Below are positions 16,678-24,690 of a stretch of DNA of 64,000 nucleotides, piece after piece; position 1 is the first letter of the stretch; every line of letters begins with the position of its first letter. The DNA lies in NCBI RefSeq assembly GCF_019711535.1, contig NZ_JAIGNP010000001.1, forward strand, positions 496,001 through 560,000. The letters run 5' to 3'. The notes under the pieces are model-generated. The model saw only the letters and a program-made list of their open reading frames with translations. It ran no database searches and was not told where the DNA came from. The position numbers and the translations under genes were made by a program. The DNA is from Qipengyuania aestuarii. GTDB lineage: Bacteria; Pseudomonadota; Alphaproteobacteria; Sphingomonadales; Sphingomonadaceae.

Positions 16678-18588
16678 ATGGCAAACGATCGGATTTCCTG
16701 CAGGTGGTGGCAGGCGGCCGCCATGTCTATCGGCCTGTTTTCTCTCGCCATTCCCTCGCTGGCTTCGGCGCGCTGCATCGGCAGCGACGATCCGCTGGTG
16801 ATAGAGGCCGAGAATGAAGTCGGGCGCGATCCCGCAGCGGCAATTGACTGGATCGATCGGGCCATCGAACGCACCGATTCTGCCGATCGGCGCAGGATTG
16901 CCAATCTTTATCTCGCGCAGTCGATCGCCTATTCCATGGCCGGGCAGCCGGGTACTTCTGCGATCGACGCCGCCAACCGTATCGCTGCCCCCTTACCGGA
17001 AGGCGATCCGATCAAGCTTTTCCTTGCGATCAGCAGGGCAGCGAAGATCGATGACGGAACGGCGCGATCGCGCAGGCTCGATGCCATAGCCGAGGCGCAC
17101 GCAACTCTCCCCGCCAGTTCCGGGCAGAAAACCTGTCTCGGCGTTGATCTGGCCTATTACAAATCCATGGACGACGAGTGGCGCGAGGCTTTTGAGTTCG
17201 CCAGCCAGGCTTACCGCGACCGCGATGCCGAAAGAAACAGCCGCCCGCGGGCCGAAGCAGCATCTCTTCTCGCCTATATCCTGTCCGAAGGTCATCAATA
17301 CGAATACGCCAAGCAACTTCATTCCGAAGCGCTTTCCTATTTCGTGGCCAAAGACTTGTATGATCTTGCCGCGAACGAATATGTGATCCGCGGATTCATC
17401 GAACTGGAAATGGGCCAATGGTTGGCCGCCCTGGCAGACTTCGAAGCTTCCATCGAGCAAGCCAGAAGCTACGGCAACGACTATGCAGTGGCCTACGCCG
17501 AACTGGGTGCCTGCCAGGCAGCCCTGGATGGCAATATGATCGAACGGGCCCAGCCTTCGTGCGACCTTGCCTTCGCTGCACTCAACGGCCCGAGAGAACC
17601 GACGGCAATGTTCGCCAGCACCGCCAAGGCATCTCTTCTCCTGCGCCAGGACAAGCCTGCGGAAGCGGTATCCGTGCTGAACAAAGCCATTGCGGAACGG
17701 GCTGAACGAGCCAACGCCAAGCAACAGGCGGCGGCCTATGAAGTGCGCGCCGAAGCGCTATATGCCCTCGGCCGTTACGCTGAAGCCTATCAGGACACCG
17801 TTCGCGCCGGGGAGATCAACGAAGACCTTTACGAGCGCAGACAAAGCAATGCGACGGTCATCGCGCAGGCCCGCTTCCAGACACAAGAATTGCAAACCGA
17901 TCTGGAAAAGGAACAATTGTCGGGCCAGGCCAGCAGGAGGCTCGCACTGGCTGTCGTGATCGGCGCCGTCACGATCCTGCTGCTGCTGGGGCTGCTGGTC
18001 TTCACGCTGCTGCAACACCGCCGCGAGTTCCGCAAACTGGCGATGATCGATCCGCTGACCAATCTTTCGAACCGCAGGGCCACTCTCGACCAGGCCGACG
18101 AAGCCTTGCGAGACGCGGGCACCACCAAGCCGCGCGCCGCCGTGGCCCTGCTCGACATCGATCACTTCAAGCGCTGCAACGACACCTATGGCCACGATGC
18201 CGGTGACGAGGTGCTGCGCGAATTCGCGCATATCGTGAATGCGGAAATGCGGGATCAGGATATCGTGGGCCGCTGGGGCGGCGAAGAATTTCTCGTGATC
18301 TTCCCGCGTACCCGCGCCGCCGAGGCAGCTGCTGCGATCGAGCGTATCCGCAATGCCGCCTTACGCGCGAAATTTGATTTCGCGCCAGGCTATGTCCTGC
18401 AATTCAGTGCCGGCATCGGCGAACTGGACGAGGCCGAGGGCGACTTGCGCGAGATCATCAAGCTCGCCGACCGGCGTCTGTATGCAGCCAAGGCAAAGGG
18501 AAGAAACCGCACCACCATCAAGGGAGCGGGCATCGATGTGCTGGCGGCCTTCGGCAAGAGAGGACCGGCGAACCGGCCCACGCCTTGA
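16678..18588 (+). CDS. Diguanylate cyclase with periplasmic TPR-like sensor
   Basis: A 636-residue membrane protein. A signal-type hydrophobic segment (residues ~12-31) is followed by about 380 residues of TPR-like helical repeats, predicted periplasmic, then one transmembrane helix (~422-445) and a cytoplasmic GGDEF domain. The active site is G-G-E-E-F at 534-538, with the metal-binding D-I-D-H-F-K upstream. A product-inhibition I-site R-D-Q-D (525-528) lies five residues before it, so feedback control is expected. It should make c-di-GMP from two GTP in response to a periplasmic ligand or partner. The ATG lies in a purine-rich GGGGAGAGCAGGAGG context. No EAL domain is present. Confidence 0.92.
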   Translation: MANDRISCRWWQAAAMSIGLFSLAIPSLASARCIGSDDPLVIEAENEVGRDPAAAIDWIDRAIERTDSADRRRIANLYLAQSIAYSMAGQPGTSAIDAANRIAAPLPEGDPIKLFLAISRAAKIDDGTARSRRLDAIAEAHATLPASSGQKTCLGVDLAYYKSMDDEWREAFEFASQAYRDRDAERNSRPRAEAASLLAYILSEGHQYEYAKQLHSEALSYFVAKDLYDLAANEYVIRGFIELEMGQWLAALADFEASIEQARSYGNDYAVAYAELGACQAALDGNMIERAQPSCDLAFAALNGPREPTAMFASTAKASLLLRQDKPAEAVSVLNKAIAERAERANAKQQAAAYEVRAEALYALGRYAEAYQDTVRAGEINEDLYERRQSNATVIAQARFQTQELQTDLEKEQLSGQASRRLALAVVIGAVTILLLLGLLVFTLLQHRREFRKLAMIDPLTNLSNRRATLDQADEALRDAGTTKPRAAVALLDIDHFKRCNDTYGHDAGDEVLREFAHIVNAEMRDQDIVGRWGGEEFLVIFPRTRAAEAAAAIERIRNAALRAKFDFAPGYVLQFSAGIGELDEAEGDLREIIKLADRRLYAAKAKGRNRTTIKGAGIDVLAAFGKRGPANRPTP

Positions 18589-18613
18589 CCGGGCGGCCAG
18601 CCTGGGCCCCGGA

Positions 18614-19225
18614 CTAGCCGTAACCCATCAGTTTCAGCACTTCTTCCCGGCTGCGCGGATCATCGAGGAACGTGCCCATCATGCGGCTGGTGACCATGCC
18701 GACACCGGGGGTACGCACGCCGCGCGCGGTCATGCAGCTGTGCTGGGCGTCGATCACCACGGCCACGCCCTGCGGGTTGAGATGTTCCCAGATGCAGTCG
18801 GCCACCTCCGCGGTCAGGCGCTCCTGCACCTGCAAGCGGCGCGCGAAGCCGTGCAGGACGCGGGCCAGCTTTGAAATGCCGACCACTCGGTCGTTGGGAA
18901 GATAGGCGATCGCCGCCTTGCCGATGATCGGCGCCATGTGGTGTTCGCAATGCGACTGAAAGGGAATGTCCTTGAGCAGGACGATCTCGTTGTACCCGCC
19001 CACTTCCTCGAACACGCGGCGCAGGTGTATGGCCGGATCCTCGTCATAACCCTGGCAATATTCCTTCCACGCGCGCGCGACTCGCGACGGCGTATCGAGC
19101 AGGCCTTCGCGGGTCGGATCGTCACCGGTCCATTCGATCAGCGTGCGGATCGCATCCTGCACATGTTCCGGCACGGGCGGTTTGCCCAGCGGGTTGTCTT
19201 CGTCGGGCCCTACGAGGCTGCTCAC
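18614..19225 (-). CDS. folE: GTP cyclohydrolase I
   Basis: A 203-residue FolE, which converts GTP to 7,8-dihydroneopterin triphosphate for tetrahydrofolate (and possibly queuosine) synthesis. The zinc-binding and active-site block Q-S-H-C-E-H-H-M-A-P is near residues 90-99, and the second zinc cysteine sits in H-S-C-M-T-A-R-G-V. The family's G-R-V-V-G-I-S-K-L-type segment appears as D-R-V-V-G-I-S-K-L-A-R. It overlaps the upstream phospholipase D gene by 4 bases and is probably co-transcribed with it. Confidence 0.97.
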   Translation of the reverse strand: MSSLVGPDEDNPLGKPPVPEHVQDAIRTLIEWTGDDPTREGLLDTPSRVARAWKEYCQGYDEDPAIHLRRVFEEVGGYNEIVLLKDIPFQSHCEHHMAPIIGKAAIAYLPNDRVVGISKLARVLHGFARRLQVQERLTAEVADCIWEHLNPQGVAVVIDAQHSCMTARGVRTPGVGMVTSRMMGTFLDDPRSREEVLKLMGYG

Positions 19226-20784
19226 TTCGCTTTCTTCCTTCTGATCCTTTCGCGCATGCGCGCGAGACGGCTTCCCTTGCGGAAAAGCCCGCCCTTGGCA
19301 AATGGCTCAAACAGGTCCTCCGGGTCTTCCGGGTCCAGCAGGCCGCTCTCCGCCACCTTCTCTTCCACTTCATTGAGTTCGGGCGGGTGGTAGCGCACCA
19401 GATTGCGGCCATCCTCGGTGATCGAATGATCGATCATGGTCGCCATCGAGCCATGCGTGTCGAGCAGATCGCCGATCTCGTCTTCTTCCAGGCCGCAATG
19501 CTCGGCCAGAAGCGAATGGCGGATGCGCCGGATCGCGTCTTCGGCATGGCCGTTTCCTTCCCGCTCGCAGTCCACGAAGACGTCGCATTCACTGTCGAGG
19601 CCCATCGACCGGTTGTTCATATTGGCCGAACCGATGCGGAATATCCGGTCGTCGACGATCATCATCTTGGCGTGAACATAGATCGGGGTGATGCCGGAAT
19701 AGGGCGTCCAGATGCTGAAGCGGCCCTTCTTGTCGGCCTCCTCGATACAGCGGACCAGCTGCGCCCGGGCGTGATCCATTGCCTGCTGTTCCAGCCAGCC
19801 GTCGGCATGGCGGGGATGGACGATCACGATTTCGGGCGGATCGTCTTCCTGCACGCGCTTGAGCATCGCCTCTCCGATCGCGCGCGAGGCGAAATACTGG
19901 CTTTCGGCATAGATGAACTTCTTGGCGCGGCCGATATGTTCGACGAACAGGGTCTCGATCTCGTCGACCTTGTCCCAGTCACGGTGGGCCGCGCGGGTGC
20001 GGGCGATGCCGACTTCGATGTTCTCGAAAGTTGGCTCCAGCCCGTCGGGCCACAGGCTCCGGTCGGTCCGCTGGACGGGCAGCAGCGGCGTGCCCCCTGC
20101 CCTGATCCAGCGATCGCGGCCGAGGTCGCTCAGCGCGTCGGCAACTTCGCCTTCCATCATCATGGTCGCATCGTGCCAGGGCTCGTAAGGGCCTCCGCGC
20201 GGCGTCTTGCGCAAGGGCTCGTCCTCATTGTGATCACGCGTGTCCCAGCGCTTCACGGTCATGTCGATGCCGCCGCACACAGCCAGCGAATTGTCGAGCA
20301 CGGCGATCTTCTGGTGGTGGCTGCATCCGGTGGGATGCGCGCTGTCGAACTTGAAATCGATTCGCCGATGGCGCGCCCAGCGGGTGAGGTCCCACCACAT
20401 CGATCCGCGGATCACGAATTTGAAGATGCCGAAGCTCCACTTCAGCATCCGTATTTCCAGCGTGGGCCGGTGGCGGACCAGCCAGCTGATGAAGCTGCCC
20501 AGCCGGACCGGATATTCGCGCTTGTAGCTGCGCTGCCACCAGCGCCGCCCTTCGGCGAGATGGATGCGCGTGTCGAAATCCCATCCGATCAGGAAGATGC
20601 GGTAACGCGCCTTGAGCATGGCCTCCTGCATGGCGGCGAAATAATCCGCCGCATCGATCAGGACCGCGGCCCGGTCGACCTTCGCGAAACGCCAGACGCT
20701 GGAGGACTCGCCGTCCTCCAGCCTCGAAATGGTTTTCGGATCGGGCGTTTCCTCGCCCGCATCTCTTGCCCCCTCATCCAGCAC
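19222..20784 (-). CDS. Phospholipase D-family protein
   Basis: A 520-residue two-domain PLD protein with both HKD motifs: H157-x-K159-x4-D164 in G-C-S-H-H-Q-K-I-A-V-L-D, and H371-x-K373-x4-D378 in Y-V-H-A-K-M-M-I-V-D-D followed by G-S-A-N-M-N-N-R-S-M. It has no obvious long transmembrane segment, unlike classical cardiolipin synthases, and resembles the soluble bacterial PLD group that acts on phosphatidyl lipids. It follows a hemerythrin gene by 2 bases and overlaps folE by 4. The trio is one transcription unit with no obvious common biochemical theme. Substrate unknown. Confidence 0.9.
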   Translation of the reverse strand: MLDEGARDAGEETPDPKTISRLEDGESSSVWRFAKVDRAAVLIDAADYFAAMQEAMLKARYRIFLIGWDFDTRIHLAEGRRWWQRSYKREYPVRLGSFISWLVRHRPTLEIRMLKWSFGIFKFVIRGSMWWDLTRWARHRRIDFKFDSAHPTGCSHHQKIAVLDNSLAVCGGIDMTVKRWDTRDHNEDEPLRKTPRGGPYEPWHDATMMMEGEVADALSDLGRDRWIRAGGTPLLPVQRTDRSLWPDGLEPTFENIEVGIARTRAAHRDWDKVDEIETLFVEHIGRAKKFIYAESQYFASRAIGEAMLKRVQEDDPPEIVIVHPRHADGWLEQQAMDHARAQLVRCIEEADKKGRFSIWTPYSGITPIYVHAKMMIVDDRIFRIGSANMNNRSMGLDSECDVFVDCEREGNGHAEDAIRRIRHSLLAEHCGLEEDEIGDLLDTHGSMATMIDHSITEDGRNLVRYHPPELNEVEEKVAESGLLDPEDPEDLFEPFAKGGLFRKGSRLARMRERIRRKKAK

Positions 20785-20786
20785 GT

Positions 20787-21278
20787 TTATTCTTTCGCGT
20801 CCTCTTTCTTCTCGGGCGTCATTTCCGCCTCGCTCATCTCTTCTTTCTTACGGCGATCGAAGACCGAACGCATATGCTCCAGGTCCTTCTCGTCGAGATA
20901 GTTCGCGAAATCGGGGAAATGGTCTTCCTCTTCCTCGTCGATGTGATGGCGATAATCGTGATCGAAGGTCTTGAACTTGGTCAGCCAGCCGCCTTCGGAC
21001 ATGTCGGTTGCGGCCAGATCGTTCAGCGCTTCCTCGATTTCATGATGCTCGGCCACCGAGTGGCGGGTTTCGCCGGTGGTCGGCGGCTTGCGAAGCATGG
21101 TCGAATACAGCGCCTGCTCTTCTGCGGCGGCGTGCGACTTGAGCTCCTTGGTGAGCTGTTCGAACAGCTGTTCACGCTCGTCACTGTCGCCGCTGGTCTG
21201 CAGCAGCTTGTCGAGCAGTTCGCGATGCTTGTCGTGATCCTGCTTGAGGCGATCGAAAATCTCTTTGGTGTCGGCCAT
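20787..21278 (-). CDS. Hemerythrin-domain protein
   Basis: A 163-residue four-helix hemerythrin HHE-cation-binding protein. Candidate iron ligands are visible: H in Q-D-H-D-K-H-R-E-L, H and E in S-H-A-A-A-E-E-Q, H-H-E in V-A-E-H-H-E-I-E, and H in T-F-D-H-D-Y-R-H-H-I-D-E-E-E. The tail is rich in Lys and Glu. Such proteins bind a di-iron centre and act in oxygen, NO or oxidative stress sensing or in iron repair. The ATG at 21278 is preceded by GAAGGAG with an ideal spacer. It is the first gene of the hemerythrin-PLD-folE operon. Confidence 0.9.
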   Translation of the reverse strand: MADTKEIFDRLKQDHDKHRELLDKLLQTSGDSDEREQLFEQLTKELKSHAAAEEQALYSTMLRKPPTTGETRHSVAEHHEIEEALNDLAATDMSEGGWLTKFKTFDHDYRHHIDEEEEDHFPDFANYLDEKDLEHMRSVFDRRKKEEMSEAEMTPEKKEDAKE

Positions 21279-21387
21279 GTTCGCTAAACTCCTTCGGTTG
21301 CAGAACAGGCGGCGGGTATGCCGGTTCCGCAATTCTTGAAACGGGGCCATTCTTGAAAGGACACTGGGCGGATCGCATATCCGTTTC

Positions 21388-21786
21388 ATGACGAACCAGC
21401 CCGAAGCGCCTACCAGAGCGCAGATGCAGCAGATGGCAGAAGCGGTCGTCGCTTCGCTACCGGACCATTTCCGCCAGCAGATGGGTGATATCGTCCTGCA
21501 GGTCGAGGATTTCGCCACGGCGGAACAGCTGGCAGCGGTCGATCTGACGAACAAATGGGAACTGAGCGGCCTCTATCAGGGAGAGGCCCTGCCCGACCGT
21601 TCGATCTGGCAAAGCCACCGCATGCCCGCGCGTATCTGGCTGTTCCGCGAACCGCTGATCGCCGAATGGCGCGAGACTGGCGTGCGGATGGATGATCTCG
21701 TGCGGCATGTCGTCATCCACGAGGCAGGCCATCACTTCGGTTTCAGTGATGACGACATGCATGCGCTGGAACGCGGTGCGGACTGA
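21388..21786 (+). CDS. Small zincin-like metallopeptidase
   Basis: A 132-residue protein of the possible minimal zinc metallopeptidase family (Zincin_1, formerly DUF1025). The hallmark H-V-V-I-H-E-A-G-H-H-F-G-F-S-D-D-D-M near the C-terminus contains HExxH plus the downstream acidic cluster. There is no signal peptide, so it is cytoplasmic. The start follows a short divergent promoter region shared with the hemerythrin gene. Its substrate is unknown, as for the family. Confidence 0.88.
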   Translation: MTNQPEAPTRAQMQQMAEAVVASLPDHFRQQMGDIVLQVEDFATAEQLAAVDLTNKWELSGLYQGEALPDRSIWQSHRMPARIWLFREPLIAEWRETGVRMDDLVRHVVIHEAGHHFGFSDDDMHALERGAD

Positions 21787-21869
21787 CGGGCGCCTTAATA
21801 CTTAAGGCCACGGGCTCCAAGGGCCGGGACCACAATCCCCAACTCGCCTCGCAAAAGACCCCAGAAACC

Positions 21870-21903
21870 AAAAAAGCCCACGACCGCTGAGGGTCATGGG
21901 CTT
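21870..21903 (-). terminator. Intrinsic terminator of tRNA-Arg
   Basis: On the minus strand an AAGCCCATGACC / GGTCGTGGGCTT stem (one G-T pair) with a 6-base loop is followed by a run of T, starting three bases after the tRNA CCA end. Confidence 0.9.
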
Positions 21904-21906
21904 GTT

Positions 21907-21983
21907 TGGCGCGCCAGGAAGGATTCGAACCTCCGGCCGCCTGATTCGTAGTCAGGTACTCTATCCAGCTGAGCTACTGGCGC
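21907..21983 (-). tRNA. tRNA-Arg (anticodon ACG)
   Basis: A 77-base cloverleaf including an encoded CCA (21909-21907). Acceptor arms GCGCCAG/CTGGCGC, D-arm with AGCTCAGCTGGATAGAGT, anticodon stem CCTGA/TCAGG with loop CTACGAA (anticodon ACG, position 34 expected to become inosine), and T-arm GGAGGTTCGAATCCT. It decodes CGU, CGC and CGA. Confidence 0.97.
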
Positions 21984-22027
21984 GTCGGAGGGCGGCCAAT
22001 AGGCAGAAGCTGAGACCTTGGCAACAC

Positions 22028-22459
22028 CTAATCTGCAATTTTTTCAAGCAATCCGCTCATCAAGGCGACATCCAGCGGCGGCCGATCGAGCAATGCAGCG
22101 TCGGCGGGCAGGAACCAGCCAAGCTTCCCACCTTCTAACGGCCGAGGCTCCCCGCTCCAGGAAGCGCAGGTGTAAAGAAGTATGACAATCGGCGGCCGCC
22201 CCTCGCTCACCGCTTCCTGCGCAAAAGTATCGGGCACAAGATTCATCGATTCGATCTTGATATCCAGCTCCTCGCGCACCTCGCGCACCAAAGCTTCTGC
22301 GGGCGTTTCCCCGCCTTCCACTTTGCCGCCGGGAAATTCCCACAGTCCCGCATGATGCTTGCCCGGCGGGCGGCGATGCATAAGCCAGCGCCCCCTGTCA
22401 TCCACGAGCCTGACAGCGACAACCGGCATCCATGTCGGAATTTTTTCCAATCTCGTCAT
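22028..22459 (-). CDS. mutT: 8-oxo-dGTP diphosphatase / Nudix hydrolase (MutT)
   Basis: A 143-residue Nudix protein with the complete Nudix box at about residues 43-65: G-G-K-V-E-G-G-E-T, then A-L-V-R-E-V-R-E-E-L. The preceding L-M-H-R-R-P-P-G-K-H-H-A-G-L-W-E-F-P is characteristic of the MutT branch that sanitises 8-oxo-dGTP. It is encoded alone, divergent from the Flp pilin genes. Substrate specificity is inferred from the family. Confidence 0.9.
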   Translation of the reverse strand: MTRLEKIPTWMPVVAVRLVDDRGRWLMHRRPPGKHHAGLWEFPGGKVEGGETPAEALVREVREELDIKIESMNLVPDTFAQEAVSEGRPPIVILLYTCASWSGEPRPLEGGKLGWFLPADAALLDRPPLDVALMSGLLEKIAD

Positions 22460-22536
22460 CCGTGAAAAGACTTTCTTAAGACCTGCCCCCCTAGTCGAAG
22501 GATGTCAGCTACGAAACGACAAGAGGGACAAACCAA

Positions 22537-22716
22537 GTGGTCCGATATTTGAAAGCATTGGGACACGATGAACGGGGCGCGACCGCTGTTGAATACGGGC
22601 TGATTCTCGCGCTGATATTCTTCGCCCTTGTGGGTGCTCTAGAAACCTTTGGGAAGACGACCATCAACATGTGGAACCACGTCAGCTCAACGGTCGCTGA
22701 GGCCCGGGAAAAATAA
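22537..22716 (+). CDS. Flp/Fap-type pilin, first copy
   Basis: A 59-residue Flp pilin. It has a short basic leader (V-V-R-Y-L-K-A-L-G-H-D-E-R), then G-A-T-A-V-E-Y-G-L-I-L-A-L-I, the Flp prepilin signature with the conserved glutamate-tyrosine pair, and one hydrophobic helix. Prepilin peptidase would cleave after the glycine. The GTG start is preceded by AGAGGGA at a 9-10 base distance. It differs clearly from the second pilin (aromatic Phe-Phe in the helix, C-terminal A-E-A-R-E-K), so the two are not recent duplicates. No tad assembly genes lie nearby. Confidence 0.85.
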   Translation: MVRYLKALGHDERGATAVEYGLILALIFFALVGALETFGKTTINMWNHVSSTVAEAREK

Positions 22717-22837
22717 AGTAGGAAGAAAAGCGAACCTGATTAGCAATTTGTCAATCAGTCGCCGTCAAAACGAGAATAACTCGAGCCGTTGGACACGGTG
22801 AGAGTCGGGTACCGAAGACTGAACCAGGAGACATACC

Positions 22838-23011
22838 ATGAAATTCATCAAGAAGCTTCGCAAGAACGAAGAAGGCGCGACCGCAATCGAATACGGCCTT
22901 ATCGCTGCTCTGATCGCTGTTGCCGCCATGACCGCCATGGGCGCTCTCGGCGACCAGCTTGGCGAAACCTTCAACAAGGTTGCTTCGACCATGTCGGGTG
23001 CAAACGCCTAA
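22838..23011 (+). CDS. Flp/Fap-type pilin, second copy
   Basis: A 57-residue Flp pilin: M-K-F-I-K-K-L-R-K-N-E-E-G-A-T-A-I-E-Y-G, then a small-residue-rich hydrophobic helix and T-M-S-G-A-N-A at the C-terminus. The cleavage site is G-A-T with the mature N-terminus A-T-A-I-E-Y. Start ATG with AGGAG eight bases upstream, a strong signal. It is typical of the abundant major pilin of Tad systems, secreted to the surface for adhesion. A strong terminator follows. Confidence 0.93.
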   Translation: MKFIKKLRKNEEGATAIEYGLIAALIAVAAMTAMGALGDQLGETFNKVASTMSGANA

Positions 23012-23033
23012 GTTCTGCGATTTCGCATTAAAG

Positions 23034-23067
23034 AGGGCGGCGAGGGAAACCTCGCCGCCCTTTTTTA
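23034..23067 (+). terminator. Intrinsic terminator of the pilin genes
   Basis: GGGCGGCGAGG, a GAAA loop, CCTCGCCGCCC and then six T: an 11-base perfect stem with a tetraloop and U-tract. Confidence 0.95.
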
Positions 23068-23094
23068 TTTGAATTCAATAGTTCTGAGCCATGA

Positions 23095-24573
23095 TCAGCT
23101 GCCGCGAACCACGATCTTGACCTTCTGCCCGGCAGTCACGCCCTCGCCCGAGGCAAGCCCGTTGAGCACCCGGAAGCGTTCTTCCTGCGCGCTGCTGTAA
23201 GCCATGCGCCGCGCTAGCGAACTGACCGTATCGCCGCGCTGCACGGTCACTACGTCCAGCACACGGGGCACGACATTGGCCGCTTCCGAAGCCGAGACCC
23301 GGCGCACCGACGAGAACATCGAATTGAAAGTGCTGGCGCCGCCGGCAGGAGTGATTGCCAGGAAGTGATAGGCACGGTCCCTCGCAAACTCATAGGCGAA
23401 GACCGTCACATCGACCTGGCCATTCCCGTTATTAACGCGCGCGGTGCCATAAGCAGCCGGCAGGCCGTTGACAGTGGTCGTCTGGATATTGCCCGGACGG
23501 ATCTGTTGCTGCTGGCTGAGGCCCGCAAAGACGGAATTCACGTAGGTCTGGAGATTACCGTTATACGGTGCCAGCGAGAACTGTGCCTTGCCGCTCTGCC
23601 CGTTGACCGAAACGGCACTGGTGCTGTTGACCATGTAGAATCCCTGCGGCGCAGTGAATGCGAGGCGCAGTTCCGGATGAATGAACTGACGCCCCTCGAC
23701 GATACCTTGCGAAGGATCGTCGCCATAGGTCAGACCATCGATGCGAGTCAGGAACGTATCGCGGTTGGTTACGCCGGTCATTCCCTGAGCCTGGCTTGCA
23801 GCCGCCTGTACGCGGCTGGCCGGATCCGGGTGAGTCGAAGCCCATTCGGGAAGGCTGGCGTTGTCGCGGCCCTGAAGTCTGGCATCGAGAGCGTTCTGCG
23901 CTGCGAGGCTGGCGAGAACGGTGGCCATCGCGCGGGGATCGTAACCTGCCTTCTGCAGATATTGGATGCCCATCGTATCTGCTTCGAGTTCCTGGCTGCG
24001 CGAGAACTTCAACGTCAGCATTTGCGAACCTTGCAGGGCCGCTTGCCCGATCTGCTGGCCCAGCGGATTGCCACCGAGCAGAATGCCCGAAAGGATTGCT
24101 GCACCGGCACCCAGCAGCGAGTTGCGCTGCGCAGCGGCCTGGCGGCGCTGCGAGTGGCGCAGCGCGACGTGGGCGACTTCGTGGCCAAGCACGCCGGCCA
24201 GTTCCGCTTCATTGTTCATAAGCGAAACGAGCTGGCGCGTCGTGTAGACATAGCCGCCGGGGATGGCGAAAGCGTTGTTTACCGGGCTGTTGACGAGGCT
24301 GACCGTGAAGCTGTCGCGAGCATTGCCAAGGCCCGACTGGACTGCAATCGTTTTGCCCACCTGCTCCACATATTGAGCCTGGGATCCGGTCATCGCGCCG
24401 CCGAATTCGGCGAGCAATTCGGGATGTGCCTGCGCCCCCATCTGCGCCTCGCTCTGCGTGATCGGTTCGGAGGCGCTAGGAATATTGCCACCGCCCGGCA
24501 GAGCGGCACATCCGCCCAGAGCTAGCGAAACAGTAGCGGTCGACGCGGCGGCGATTGATTTGAAGCTGGGCAT
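23095..24573 (-). CDS. M48-family lipoprotein metalloprotease with LysM
   Basis: A 492-residue BepA-like periplasmic metalloprotease. The lipobox L-G-G-C places the lipidated cysteine at residue 22. The zinc site is H131-E-V-A-H135 with a downstream E-L-E-A-D ligand helix. Two hydrophobic helices around 150-170 match the M48 architecture. The C-terminus ends in a LysM-like segment (V-V-T-V-Q-R-G-D-T-V-S-S-L-A-R-R-M, residues ~445-490), giving peptidoglycan contact. It probably acts in outer-membrane protein quality control. Monocistronic. Confidence 0.92.
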   Translation of the reverse strand: MPSFKSIAAASTATVSLALGGCAALPGGGNIPSASEPITQSEAQMGAQAHPELLAEFGGAMTGSQAQYVEQVGKTIAVQSGLGNARDSFTVSLVNSPVNNAFAIPGGYVYTTRQLVSLMNNEAELAGVLGHEVAHVALRHSQRRQAAAQRNSLLGAGAAILSGILLGGNPLGQQIGQAALQGSQMLTLKFSRSQELEADTMGIQYLQKAGYDPRAMATVLASLAAQNALDARLQGRDNASLPEWASTHPDPASRVQAAASQAQGMTGVTNRDTFLTRIDGLTYGDDPSQGIVEGRQFIHPELRLAFTAPQGFYMVNSTSAVSVNGQSGKAQFSLAPYNGNLQTYVNSVFAGLSQQQQIRPGNIQTTTVNGLPAAYGTARVNNGNGQVDVTVFAYEFARDRAYHFLAITPAGGASTFNSMFSSVRRVSASEAANVVPRVLDVVTVQRGDTVSSLARRMAYSSAQEERFRVLNGLASGEGVTAGQKVKIVVRGS

Positions 24574-24690
24574 TTAAGGCTCCCCTTGCACAGGCGAGCA
24601 GAGACATCCCCACGCCCGTAAGTTGTAACTATGCAAGGAGAAACTTTAGTAGCAGACGGTTGTTCCCGCTCACCGCGGGCCAGAACTGCC

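Noticed and set aside
19387..20901. 504-codon open frame antisense to the phospholipase D gene
   Set aside because: Shadow frame; the minus-strand protein has both HKD motifs.
22537..24573. Complete Tad pilus locus
   Set aside because: Only two pilins are present; the neighbouring M48 protease and MutT are not Tad components.
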